A stretch of 39,834 nucleotides of DNA from a virus: positions 1 to 39,834 of the IMG/VR virus record IMGVR_UViG_3300028194_000511; one strand, written 5' to 3'. The notes below the pieces were generated by a model. The model did no database searches and had not been told where the DNA came from. It worked only from the letters and a program-made list of their open reading frames with translations. Position numbers and translations under genes: made by a program. Positions 17,973 through 26,551 of the stretch are shown one piece after another. How positions within the stretch are numbered: the first letter of the stretch is position 1; each line of letters starts with the position of its first letter.

Positions 17973-17990
17973 TATATAAGTATGAAAAAT
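17973..17990. promoter_or_regulatory. Conserved AT-rich intergenic element, variant copy
   Basis: The plus strand reads TATATAAGTATGAAAAAT, with one base changed (G for A) from the TATAAATA core of the other copies. It sits 28 bp upstream of the giant fibre start, in the 53 bp gap after the Mre11-Rad50 gene. Its right side also forms a weak 7 bp inverted repeat (TATAAGT at 17975-17981 with ACTTATA at 17993-17999). A promoter or processing site for fibre expression is possible but unproven. Confidence 0.35.
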
Positions 17991-18000
17991 ACACTTATAA

Positions 18001-21000
18001 CTATAAATATCTAATTGATGAAAATCCACCTAATTTTGTAATATCTATAATCTGGTCAACCATATCACGCGTTTTATCAATATGAGATATCGTAACTATA
18101 AAATCAAATTGATTCTTCAAGTAATCAAATAATAAATATAAAGAATTAAAGTTATCCGTATCTAATGAACCAAAACCTTCATCGATTGCTATGAAGTTTG
18201 GACGTGGTAAATTTGATACATTTACTAACGCCGTTCTGATTGCTACAGATGATATAAACTTCTCCATACCACTTGTTAATTCTAATGGCCAGAACTCTTC
18301 CGTACCATATGCTATATATGAGTTTATATTCTTACCATCGGTATTTAGGATTATTTGAAAATCTACAATTGGTTGTAATATATTATTTATTTCTACTTCT
18401 AACTTAGGAAGTATATCTGATATTAGTTGATATGGGATTCCATCTCTTCTAACACATTGTAAATAATATTCATAACCTTCATACTTCTGTTCCATATGTT
18501 CTAACTTATCTATGGAATCATTCACAGTCTGAATTACGTTTTTTGAAATTTTAATATCACCACTTACATCTATGATATCATCATTGAGATTAGAAATATC
18601 CGTATCAAAAATATCTAAAGATAATTTGGTTTTATCAATTTTTTGTTGTACCTTTGTATTATAAGTTACCGATGCTTTCTGCTCTAATGATTTACTTATA
18701 TCTGTAGATGTGTATCTAAGTTTAGTTACTAAGTCTGATAATTCTAAATTACAAGATTTATTAGTTAACGATAATTTTTCAATCTCATTAGATAGATTAT
18801 CATAATTAGCTTTTATATCTTTTACTTTTACTAATACACCTCTAACATCGTACTTAAACATCTCAGATTGCATATCAATTATTTCTTCAGATAATCTTTT
18901 TGATTTAGAAGTTAATTGAATTATATCATCAGATAGTGTTTTAGATTGTTTAGCGAATGGTGTATTTTTATTCTGTACACAATGTTCACAATTATCATCA
19001 AATGTTAATTGCCCTATCCCCTCTAAATGTTCTTTCTTATGTTCTATATCAGTATTTAAACTATCTAAAGATGAGGTTATCTCTTCTAATCTATTAACAT
19101 ATGATTGATACTTTAAATGATTTTCTTGCAATAACATTAAATCATATGATTCGTATTCAGTACTAACTGATTTTATTTCGGCTGATAGATTATCTAATTC
19201 AGTTTTATAACCCAAACATTCTGATTCTTTATCTGATAGGTTGGATTTTAGTTTAGTTTTTAATTCTTTTAAAGATTCAGTATCTATGATTGTATCATCT
19301 ACAGGTTTTAGATTTGATATTAACGTATCCTTTTTTTCCCGTAGTGTATATCTTTTATCTTTTAACTTAGATATTTTATCATTATACTTAACTAATACCT
19401 TTTCATTTTTTTGTAAATCTTCTTTTGCTTTTACTAATTTATCAGTAAAGTTTTGATTCTTATAATCTTTTAGTAATGCACTTAGTTCTCTAATCTCATC
19501 ATTTGCTATCTTATATAATTCTTCAAATACATTCATATCTAAGAATTGAGCAAGAAGTTCTTTCTTTTCTCTTTGAGATTTTTCAATGAACCCACCACTA
19601 TTAGATTGATTAGACATTGCTGTAAGAATGAAATCATCATACGAACCAACATACTGTCTGATTATGGAGTTGGTATCTCTACGTTCTTCACCATTTAATG
19701 AATGTTTTACTCCATCTTTAATACAATAAAATTCTACGTCAACTTTTACAGTTCCTCTTTTTGGAGATTTTTTACCTACTCTTTCAATAAAATAATCAAT
19801 TCCATCAATCTCAAAGTTAAACTTACAATCAAATTTTGATTTAGAATAATTTAATACATCTAATGCTTTAGTTGTACGAGAACATCTATCAAATAAACAA
19901 AATGATAACGCATCCCATAAAGATGATTTACCACTAGCGTTTGGAGCAAATATACCATATGCCCCTTTCATTTGTGAAAAATCAATTATATTTTTAGTTC
20001 CGTATGAAAACATATTAGAAAACTCAAATGTTTTTGGTTTCCATATAATATTCTTCATACCTTTAACACCACCTAATTTATTATTTATATCTTGATTGAT
20101 ATTTCTAATAATCTCAAGGGTTTCATCAGCAATCATATACTTATCCGATAAGTATGATTCCATTAGTTGGTTTTGAAATCCAATATCTCTTACGTTTTGT
20201 AAGGTAATATTTGAGTTACCTTTTGAATCTTTTGTATCTGATAATACTTTTTGTATTGTTAACTCTTGTACTTTTCTACCCGTCTTTACCTCAGATATTA
20301 TTTTCTTTAACTGAGATTGTGATGTATCCTTTACTCTAACTCTCATACGAGGTTTGTTAGGAATAATTGGAGTACCAATTACTTTACCATCTTCTACATC
20401 GATAGTTACATATCCATAATCGTTATGAATTGGAACGAACTCTGATTCTTTAGTTTCAATATCCCAAACTAATATTCCATGCTCAGAATATTTAGCTTCG
20501 GCGTGATTCTGCATAATTGTAGAACCACAATACTTAATCGTACCCTCATCGTTTAGTGATTGGTTTGGAACGTGAATATCACCTAATAGAACTAAATCGT
20601 ATCCATCGAATGAATCTACCTTTACATTTTTATTCTCTAATTGAAACCCATATTCTGTTTTTACCTTATCTACAGGCGCATGATATAATGCAATCTTATA
20701 ATCACCATGCACTTCTTCAGATGGTATAATTTCTTTAGAATCCCCAAAAACCGATGAGTGTGAAAAGGAAATTCCGCCCATTTTCCAAACCCCATCATCT
20801 TTCAGATAATGTAAATTAGAATGGTTCAATGCATTTACGATTGGTGATAATGCATCTAATCTATTTGGATTATTTAGATTAGCATCGTGATTACCTGGTA
20901 TCAGAATAGTTGGTAACATATCTGATAAGTTCTTTAGAAATGTTTGTGTCATCTCTATAACTTCAGGTGTCATATCGGTTTTGGCATGAACTATATCACC

Positions 21001-21171
21001 ACAAAGAACGATAACACTATCATCAGTTTTTGTAGTTTTAATATATTCATAAAGGTTTTCGAATACTTCTCTGTACTCTTTGTGCCTTTTTAAGTTTCTA
21101 ATATGAACATCTGCTATGTGGTAAATCTTTTTGATTGTACCATCATACTTAATTCTTTTTGATTTTCTCAT
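18001..21171 (-). CDS. Single-chain Mre11-Rad50 (gp47-gp46) recombination nuclease
   Basis: The 1056-residue chain joins two proteins that are separate in T4. Residues about 14-240 are an Mre11/gp47 metallophosphoesterase: DVH at 21-23, GDIVH at 58-62, GNHD at 93-96, H164 and GDIH at 197-200 supply the metal ligands. Residues about 372-1056 are a Rad50/gp46 SMC-type ATPase: Walker A APNASGKSS at 409-417, long coiled coils at about 550-720 and 740-900, a zinc hook CEHC at 728-731, signature ELTSGMEKF at 964-972, Walker B NFIAIDEGFGSLD at 992-1004 and switch His1030. In T4 this complex resects DNA ends and drives recombination-dependent replication. The start overlaps the primase stop (ATGA), so translation is coupled. 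A methionine at residue 372 (20058-20056) could be a relic or internal start of the Rad50 part. All key motifs appear intact. Confidence 0.93.
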   Translation of the reverse strand: MRKSKRIKYDGTIKKIYHIADVHIRNLKRHKEYREVFENLYEYIKTTKTDDSVIVLCGDIVHAKTDMTPEVIEMTQTFLKNLSDMLPTILIPGNHDANLNNPNRLDALSPIVNALNHSNLHYLKDDGVWKMGGISFSHSSVFGDSKEIIPSEEVHGDYKIALYHAPVDKVKTEYGFQLENKNVKVDSFDGYDLVLLGDIHVPNQSLNDEGTIKYCGSTIMQNHAEAKYSEHGILVWDIETKESEFVPIHNDYGYVTIDVEDGKVIGTPIIPNKPRMRVRVKDTSQSQLKKIISEVKTGRKVQELTIQKVLSDTKDSKGNSNITLQNVRDIGFQNQLMESYLSDKYMIADETLEIIRNINQDINNKLGGVKGMKNIIWKPKTFEFSNMFSYGTKNIIDFSQMKGAYGIFAPNASGKSSLWDALSFCLFDRCSRTTKALDVLNYSKSKFDCKFNFEIDGIDYFIERVGKKSPKRGTVKVDVEFYCIKDGVKHSLNGEERRDTNSIIRQYVGSYDDFILTAMSNQSNSGGFIEKSQREKKELLAQFLDMNVFEELYKIANDEIRELSALLKDYKNQNFTDKLVKAKEDLQKNEKVLVKYNDKISKLKDKRYTLREKKDTLISNLKPVDDTIIDTESLKELKTKLKSNLSDKESECLGYKTELDNLSAEIKSVSTEYESYDLMLLQENHLKYQSYVNRLEEITSSLDSLNTDIEHKKEHLEGIGQLTFDDNCEHCVQNKNTPFAKQSKTLSDDIIQLTSKSKRLSEEIIDMQSEMFKYDVRGVLVKVKDIKANYDNLSNEIEKLSLTNKSCNLELSDLVTKLRYTSTDISKSLEQKASVTYNTKVQQKIDKTKLSLDIFDTDISNLNDDIIDVSGDIKISKNVIQTVNDSIDKLEHMEQKYEGYEYYLQCVRRDGIPYQLISDILPKLEVEINNILQPIVDFQIILNTDGKNINSYIAYGTEEFWPLELTSGMEKFISSVAIRTALVNVSNLPRPNFIAIDEGFGSLDTDNFNSLYLLFDYLKNQFDFIVTISHIDKTRDMVDQIIDITKLGGFSSIRYL

Positions 21172-22100
21172 ACACCTAATAACTTATACTCCATTAACTT
21201 TCTTAGTGAAAGTAACTCAGTATTTTCTATCTTTTCATTAATATCATTAAAGCCCATATCTGATGGGTCTGAATCTTTTAGTTCAACGATGTGAACATTT
21301 ACTCCATTGTTCATAAGGGATTCTGCGAATCGGAGTGAATTCTTAAATGCATCTGAATCTAATGCCAAATATACACTTTTAACTCCCTTACTGATAATTC
21401 TCTTTTGTAGTTCCGATTGTGGTGATTTACCAAACAATGGAATACTATTCATTCTAACTGCTATTGCATCAAATACTCCTTCACATATTACAATTGGTAA
21501 ATCCCAATTGATAAACATTTCAAATCCTACTACATCTTTAGATACATCTGGATTCTTATGTTTGAATGTTGTATCATAAAAACTTCTACCTACAAAATAA
21601 TTTAACATACCATTCTCATCATACGATGGTACAATTACTTTATGTTTGTATATGCCTTCCTCACAATACCCTATTTGGTATTTTAATATCTCTGCGGATG
21701 ATACACCTCTTCGGTTAAGATAAGACAATGCATGCTTCCTTATAACGGATGTAGATGGTTTCCACAATGGGATATATTCTGTAGGAAGTTGAACTATCTT
21801 AGATTCTTTTGTAATTGAATCTGATTTATATCTATACTTTCTTTTGAAGATTGAATTGTGCTCATCCCACATCTCTTTAGATACTTTTAATTTTCTGAAA
21901 AGAGAACGGATTGATTTACCTTTTTCATCAGATATCCAACAATGCCAAGGATTATCTGCATTAGAGTTTAACTTTATGTTTATCTCTAATTTAGGTTTAT
22001 GATGATTCACAAACGGAGACCAAAACGCATAGTTATCACCACTTGTTTTCTTAGCCTTACCTAAGATTGATTCTAGTAAAGAGAGTAGTCTTTCTTCCAT
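21168..22100 (-). CDS. DnaG/gp61-type TOPRIM primase with degenerate zinc domain
   Basis: The product is 310 residues. The N-terminus (about 20-75) has the layout of a CHC2 zinc domain: SPFVNHHKP at 28-36 occupies the usual CPFH place and PWHCWISDEKG at 51-61 the usual HCFGCG place. Two of the usual four metal ligands are Ser instead of Cys, so zinc binding is doubtful. Residues about 125-190 are the primase core (YLNRRGV, then KVIVPSYDENG). The TOPRIM motifs follow: VICEGVFDAI with E207, and LALDSD with D248 and D250. It would synthesise primers for lagging-strand replication. It is short compared with cellular DnaG, as expected for phage primases, and no helicase domain is attached. It lies 30 bp after the resolvase and overlaps the Mre11-Rad50 gene by 4 bp. 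The start has only a weak Shine-Dalgarno. Confidence 0.85.
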   Translation of the reverse strand: MEERLLSLLESILGKAKKTSGDNYAFWSPFVNHHKPKLEINIKLNSNADNPWHCWISDEKGKSIRSLFRKLKVSKEMWDEHNSIFKRKYRYKSDSITKESKIVQLPTEYIPLWKPSTSVIRKHALSYLNRRGVSSAEILKYQIGYCEEGIYKHKVIVPSYDENGMLNYFVGRSFYDTTFKHKNPDVSKDVVGFEMFINWDLPIVICEGVFDAIAVRMNSIPLFGKSPQSELQKRIISKGVKSVYLALDSDAFKNSLRFAESLMNNGVNVHIVELKDSDPSDMGFNDINEKIENTELLSLRKLMEYKLLGV

Positions 22101-22130
22101 ATTGTTCTAAATATACAAAAAATATTTGAA

Positions 22131-22556
22131 TTATCCAAAGAAATTAGTAATTGGTTTTTCATCTATCCATTCTTGGGGTATTTCTTTCTTAGCCCATTTG
22201 AATCCGTTCTTATCACACCACTGTGCATATGTGGTTTTAGAACCTTTGTATATTTTAGAATTTGGGGATTGTAATACGAACCTTAAATCCTTATCAGGAT
22301 TCTGTTCTTTTATATGTAAATGTTTTTTTCTATCTTCAGGTAAGAACCATCCTTTTGATTCTATGAAGATTCCATTTGGTAGTTTGAAATCAGGTTTGTA
22401 TGTATGATTGGTTGCTGGGATTGTATATTCAAATTCATGCTTTTCGTATTCACCATCAATACCAATTGATTGAAGTTGTTCATCTATGCGAGTTTCTAAC
22501 CCACTTTTATGACCTTTCATCTTTTGGATGTGAGACCAATTTCCTTTTTTATTCAT
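22131..22556 (-). CDS. T7 endonuclease I-type Holliday junction resolvase
   Basis: The 141-residue protein aligns by eye with T7 gp3 along most of its length. Shared segments include KSGLE, IPATNHTYKPDF, LPNGIFIESKGW, DRKKHLHIKEQNP and IYKGSKTTYAQWC. The four catalytic residues known in T7 gp3 (E20, D55, E65, K67) correspond to E21, D56, E66 and K68 here, so the enzyme is expected to be active. It cleaves four-way and branched DNA as a dimer, resolving recombination intermediates and debranching DNA before packaging. T4 itself uses the unrelated endonuclease VII (gp49), so this phage pairs a T7-type resolvase with T4-type recombination nucleases. It follows the LamG fibre gene by 17 bp and precedes the primase. 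The start lacks a strong Shine-Dalgarno. Confidence 0.95.
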   Translation of the reverse strand: MNKKGNWSHIQKMKGHKSGLETRIDEQLQSIGIDGEYEKHEFEYTIPATNHTYKPDFKLPNGIFIESKGWFLPEDRKKHLHIKEQNPDKDLRFVLQSPNSKIYKGSKTTYAQWCDKNGFKWAKKEIPQEWIDEKPITNFFG

Positions 22557-22573
22557 AACTTTTTATTTTTATA

Positions 22574-24679
22574 TTATCTCGGTGGGTTATAACTCCCATT
22601 AATTCCACCTACTGGGCTTGTTGGTAATGGGTCATTATTAACCACTGGTTCATCTGCTGGTGGTAGTACATCTGGCGAATCCATATTAGCGTTTCCATCA
22701 ATAGGTGGTTCATATGCTTCACCAAAATCACCATCTACTAAAATATCAGGTCTATCTAATTTACCCCAAATATATTTGCTGGTAAGTTCACCATTTTCTT
22801 TTATTGATTTAACCTCAGTAATTGTAGCAGTATTACCACTCATTAAAGAACCAGTGCCTGGTGCTCCGAAAGGGCCATCCATATCCATTCTAACTTTTAC
22901 AGTTATATCTACATCACTTCTATTTTGAATTGCTGATGCTAGTTTACCAACTGCTATCAAATCACCATTAGGGTTATATAACCCAAGTGTTGTAAAGTAA
23001 TTTTTAAAATCAGAACCAGTTACCATTCCCTTCATTTCCGAAGCTTCTGAATCATTGTTTATTTTTAGTGTTGGATTTTGTGATACGTTAAATTCATTCG
23101 CCCCAACTTCACATAATACATTTAATTCATGTAATTGTTTTGATGATTTGTATTTTGTTAACCAACCATATTCAGAAGAGTTGGGTACATTATCATTTTC
23201 ATTAAGAACTTCGTTACCATAATTCCAAGTACCACTTTGCCCAGTCCAAACATATCTGTATTTTGGTCTTGGGTCTGATACTACCATTACTCCGTGATTG
23301 TAAAATACTTCACCAACAGTATCTGTTTGGTATGCTGAACCTGTTACATAATCGTTATTTGCTAATCCTTTAATTTCTGATTCTGTTAATCCTTTGTTGT
23401 ACATACGGAACTCATCTAAAGAGCCGCTTAAACTAGCAAAATCTGAAAATTTATCAAACCCACCATCAGATATAAATCTACTACCTAATAATACATCATA
23501 AGAGTTTGATATACCCCTCATTGTTATATTATCAATACTACCACTTGTTGGTAATGAACCAGTAGCTTCCTTTACACCATCAACCCAAAGTTCCATATGA
23601 GAACCTGTTTTATTAAAACATATGTGATGTGGTTCGTTATCGTTTATCTTAGTAGTTGATGAAGTAAGTATACGTGTGATTCCATTTGATAATGATATTC
23701 TAACTTTACCATTATTAGAACCTGCTTCTTGATTATATACTTCTAAATCAAATGGGAAGTTACTACTTCCAATATTTCTTCTTCTAAGAATTTGGTCACC
23801 TTTGTTGGTTGTACCATAATCTTTTTGAGTACCTCGTTTAGATACTATTGCGTTATGAGTTCCAGATGCATCAGATTGGGATGTTGGTAATAGTGTCCAT
23901 ACTGATACTGAGTAGTTGTTTGTTTCAAAAAACTTATAATTTGGTTTGTTATCAATTAGTACATATGAATCCGAACCATTGAATTGTACCATCTTTCCAG
24001 ATGGTAATTGAGTCGGACCTGTTGTTTTTATTCCATCTATATACTTTAGATTCTTACCAACCCCATTGTTTATGTAACCACTTCTATCTTCTATTACATT
24101 ATCAAAGGCAACTTCTCTATCAGTAACCTCATCATTAAATCCCCAATATCCAATTAGATTTCCGAAAGGAACATATGAACCAGTCGGTAATGTAGTATCA
24201 ATTAATTTACCATGATACTCATCTAACTTTACATCTTTAATTGTTATATTAGTTAAATCACTTGATGTAACTGAAGTATCTACTACTTCAATTGTTCCCG
24301 GTCTAATACCATCACCTAATCTATTATGTGGTACTGAAAATATAGATGCTGTCGCAAATAAATCTCTTTCTGTTCTAGCTCTATGTTTAAAAAACATTTG
24401 ATTTAAACTAGACCATACAACTTTCTGATGTTTTACTTTTAGAAAATCTGTTGAGTTTGATTGTGAGTTATCTAATTGGTCGACTTCTCTATACGCTGGT
24501 AAGCTTATTGATTCTGAAACATTAATCTTTTCACCAAATTCTGGAGATATACCTTTTATTACCGAAATTAATCTTGAATCGCTTCGATGATTAATATCAG
24601 TAACTACCCAGCGTTTGTGAGTATTGAATGGTCTTAATTGTATGCCACCCCCATTGATTGGTTTGTAAGCTGTTGCCAT
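22574..24679 (-). CDS. Tail fibre-type protein with LamG-like domain
   Basis: The product is 701 residues. Residues about 1-130 are an N-terminal region of unknown fold. Residues about 173-440 form a LamG/concanavalin A-like jelly roll: LIGYWGFNDE, VQFNGSDSYV, NNYSVSVWT, HHICFNKTGSHMELWVDGV and SGSLDEFRMYNKGLTESEI are diagnostic. Residues about 455-600 are a domain shared with the neighbouring 360-residue protein (GEVFYNHGVMVV ... TTLGLYNPNGDLIAVGKL). The tail is Pro/Asp/Asn-rich. LamG domains often bind glycans, so an adhesion or decoration role on the virion is inferred. The gene starts 30 bp after the upstream gene and has no strong Shine-Dalgarno. Confidence 0.8.
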   Translation of the reverse strand: MATAYKPINGGGIQLRPFNTHKRWVVTDINHRSDSRLISVIKGISPEFGEKINVSESISLPAYREVDQLDNSQSNSTDFLKVKHQKVVWSSLNQMFFKHRARTERDLFATASIFSVPHNRLGDGIRPGTIEVVDTSVTSSDLTNITIKDVKLDEYHGKLIDTTLPTGSYVPFGNLIGYWGFNDEVTDREVAFDNVIEDRSGYINNGVGKNLKYIDGIKTTGPTQLPSGKMVQFNGSDSYVLIDNKPNYKFFETNNYSVSVWTLLPTSQSDASGTHNAIVSKRGTQKDYGTTNKGDQILRRRNIGSSNFPFDLEVYNQEAGSNNGKVRISLSNGITRILTSSTTKINDNEPHHICFNKTGSHMELWVDGVKEATGSLPTSGSIDNITMRGISNSYDVLLGSRFISDGGFDKFSDFASLSGSLDEFRMYNKGLTESEIKGLANNDYVTGSAYQTDTVGEVFYNHGVMVVSDPRPKYRYVWTGQSGTWNYGNEVLNENDNVPNSSEYGWLTKYKSSKQLHELNVLCEVGANEFNVSQNPTLKINNDSEASEMKGMVTGSDFKNYFTTLGLYNPNGDLIAVGKLASAIQNRSDVDITVKVRMDMDGPFGAPGTGSLMSGNTATITEVKSIKENGELTSKYIWGKLDRPDILVDGDFGEAYEPPIDGNANMDSPDVLPPADEPVVNNDPLPTSPVGGINGSYNPPR

Positions 24680-24709
24680 GCGGTTTCATTATCGTTCTTA
24701 AAATATTAT

Positions 24710-25792
24710 TTAAAAGTCTAACTTAACTTTCACCAATACTTCATTTGAAAATGATTTTAAAATTGGTTTAGATAACTTAGCCACTGCTAATAGTTCCTGT
24801 GAACTATTGTATAACCCAACTGTTGTAATATATGATTTAGGATTGTTTGCAAATGTTTTTTGTGAAAACGCCCCATTTGAACCTGATGTAAATGATGGAT
24901 TGTTTGAGAAATTGTATTCACCATTCTTAGCTCTTACGAAATAGAATGTTGATTGTACTCTTTCTTCGTTTCTTGCTGCGAATCCGTGAGATGCGTTAAT
25001 TACTGCCGAACCACTTAATGATGTATATAATTTATATGCGTTATCACCATTTACGTTTGAACCAGTAACAGTACCAAAACCTAATTTTGTATTCAGAGTA
25101 TCTGCGTTAAGTACAATAACACCCTGTTCTGGATAAACTTGTCCATAATAAGTTTTTGGTGAATGAACTCCGTTAAGGATTGAACCTGAAACTAAGTTAT
25201 ATACTCTACCAATTTGAGTTGCTGCTTGTTGTGTATCTCCACTATCATCAATTAACTCATGTACTACGTTAGAAGAATGAATATGAACATTAGAACCAGT
25301 GTTAACATTATTAGCGATACTAATACCATCTAATTTTCCTAACGTAAGTTCGAAGTTTCCAGGGTCAAGTCTATCTTTCAATCTAGCTCTATTGAGGTTG
25401 ATTGCGTAAATATGTTGAGATGCAACATCGTTAAATGAGAACACTCTCTGATTATCTGGAAGTAGGATTTGTGCGTACTGAGAATAGATAGCGTTTGAAG
25501 GTGAATCTTCATTCTGCCCTAAAGAACCACTACCTGCGTTGTGTCCGTATGTTACTGAAAATTGTGATTCAGATGTAACTCCTGTTGAAATTCCATCGAA
25601 AATCTCATAGTAATATTGTTTCTGAGTAGCTGATTGTGCAGATGATGTATGGAATGTAGTTAATGTACCTACATTACCACTCCATAGACCTCTGGTCACT
25701 TTTTCTACACCACCTTCTACAACATCGCCTACTTTGAATGCCGTATATACTCTTTTTGATGTATTAAACGAACCTGCTGGTAAAATTGCCAT
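24710..25792 (-). CDS. Virion structural protein sharing a C-terminal domain with the LamG protein
   Basis: The product is 360 residues, starting MAILPAGSFNTSKRVYTAFK, and is Ser/Asn/Gly-rich without signal peptide or membrane segment. From about residue 215 it matches the neighbouring LamG protein: GQVYPEQGVIVLNAD here against GEVFYNHGVMVVSDP there, and ITTVGLYNSSQELLAVAKL against FTTLGLYNPNGDLIAVGKL, ending in VLVKVKLDF against ITVKVRMDMD. The shared part is likely an assembly or connector module, and the N-terminal half is unrelated. A good AAAGGG Shine-Dalgarno is followed by AATAAG and the ATG. A baseplate-associated or fibre-connector role is inferred from position and composition only. 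Confidence 0.75.
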   Translation of the reverse strand: MAILPAGSFNTSKRVYTAFKVGDVVEGGVEKVTRGLWSGNVGTLTTFHTSSAQSATQKQYYYEIFDGISTGVTSESQFSVTYGHNAGSGSLGQNEDSPSNAIYSQYAQILLPDNQRVFSFNDVASQHIYAINLNRARLKDRLDPGNFELTLGKLDGISIANNVNTGSNVHIHSSNVVHELIDDSGDTQQAATQIGRVYNLVSGSILNGVHSPKTYYGQVYPEQGVIVLNADTLNTKLGFGTVTGSNVNGDNAYKLYTSLSGSAVINASHGFAARNEERVQSTFYFVRAKNGEYNFSNNPSFTSGSNGAFSQKTFANNPKSYITTVGLYNSSQELLAVAKLSKPILKSFSNEVLVKVKLDF

Positions 25793-25810
25793 ATCTTATT
25801 CCCTTTTAAA

Positions 25811-26473
25811 TTATAATGTTGAATCTAATGTGTTACCTACTGAAATATCAGGATTGTTAGTAACTGTTAAATCAATTTCCGTACGTCCACCCGTTTCATT
25901 TCCAACAACAAATATCTTAGTTGATATATCAGTATTATCTGCTAATACCTTAGTTGTAATTGTAAATGCCCCATTTGTACTAATCGTAACACTTCTTCTA
26001 TCTTCGTTAGAACCAACTGTATCTGAGTTGTTTGCTATCCCACTACCATCTCCAACGATACTTGCTGCATCTGAGTTAAGTAATGTAACAGTAAACCCTA
26101 ATGTATCATTACCACCATTTTTAGTAGTAAGAGTTACAGATTGTTGTTGTCCACCTTCTTCTAAACTAATTGAGCTTGGGTTAGATTGAATAATAGGGAT
26201 TCTTATTGTGTTCTTTGGAAGTGTTAACAACTTATATCTTAATGAATAGTTCTCATCTGTTACTGCCTCTACTATCGGCATGTTTTCAATTATGATTCCA
26301 TAATAGTCTGAACCTAGCGGGTGTGCTGGATTCCATAGTTCGTAATCTACTTCGTCATCTGCCAATGCGAACTGACTGATTACAAAGAAGTCCCTACCCT
26401 TTGCTAATAACTCTCGACCTTTCTTAGTTAGAATAGCGTCTACTGTTATTGATGAATTATCTAAATATCCCAT
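25811..26473 (-). CDS. Virion protein: widespread phage N-terminal domain plus Ig-like C-terminus
   Basis: The product is 220 residues. Residues about 9-100 include VDAILTKKGRELLAKG, FALADDEVDYELWN and ENMPIVEA, a pattern I recall from structural proteins of many large tailed phages (function unassigned). Residues about 103-205 are an Ig-like or beta-sandwich segment (SISLEEGGQQQSVTLTTKNG, then TVTLLNSDAASI, then NGAFTITTKVLADNTDIS). Ig-like domains on phage particles commonly mediate weak glycan binding or decoration. AAAGGG precedes the ATG by 8 bp. The gene lies between the coiled-coil gene, across the longest intergenic gap in the window (78 bp, holding the conserved AT element), and the 360-residue protein gene. 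Confidence 0.75.
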   Translation of the reverse strand: MGYLDNSSITVDAILTKKGRELLAKGRDFFVISQFALADDEVDYELWNPAHPLGSDYYGIIIENMPIVEAVTDENYSLRYKLLTLPKNTIRIPIIQSNPSSISLEEGGQQQSVTLTTKNGGNDTLGFTVTLLNSDAASIVGDGSGIANNSDTVGSNEDRRSVTISTNGAFTITTKVLADNTDISTKIFVVGNETGGRTEIDLTVTNNPDISVGNTLDSTL

Positions 26474-26498
26474 ATTATTACCCTTTTACAATTTGTTT

Positions 26499-26517
26499 TC
26501 TTATATAAATATTAAAA
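26499..26517. promoter_or_regulatory. Conserved AT-rich intergenic element, copy 2
   Basis: The plus strand reads TCTTATATAAATATTAAAA, with core TATAAATA at 26504-26511. It lies 31 bp upstream of the Ig-like protein gene in the 78 bp gap 26474-26551. The rest of the gap is almost pure A/T and includes the Shine-Dalgarno AAAGGG near 26482-26487; nothing else is seen there. It matches the copies at 1899-1917 and 38519-38536. Confidence 0.4.
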
Positions 26518-26551
26518 AATAAATATTTACACTAACTTTTTTAATTTTGTG

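Noticed and set aside
17975-17999. Rho-independent terminator after the Mre11-Rad50 gene
   Set aside because: The inverted repeat is only 7 A/T-rich base pairs with no G/C stem and no clear U-tract on the coding strand; too weak to call.
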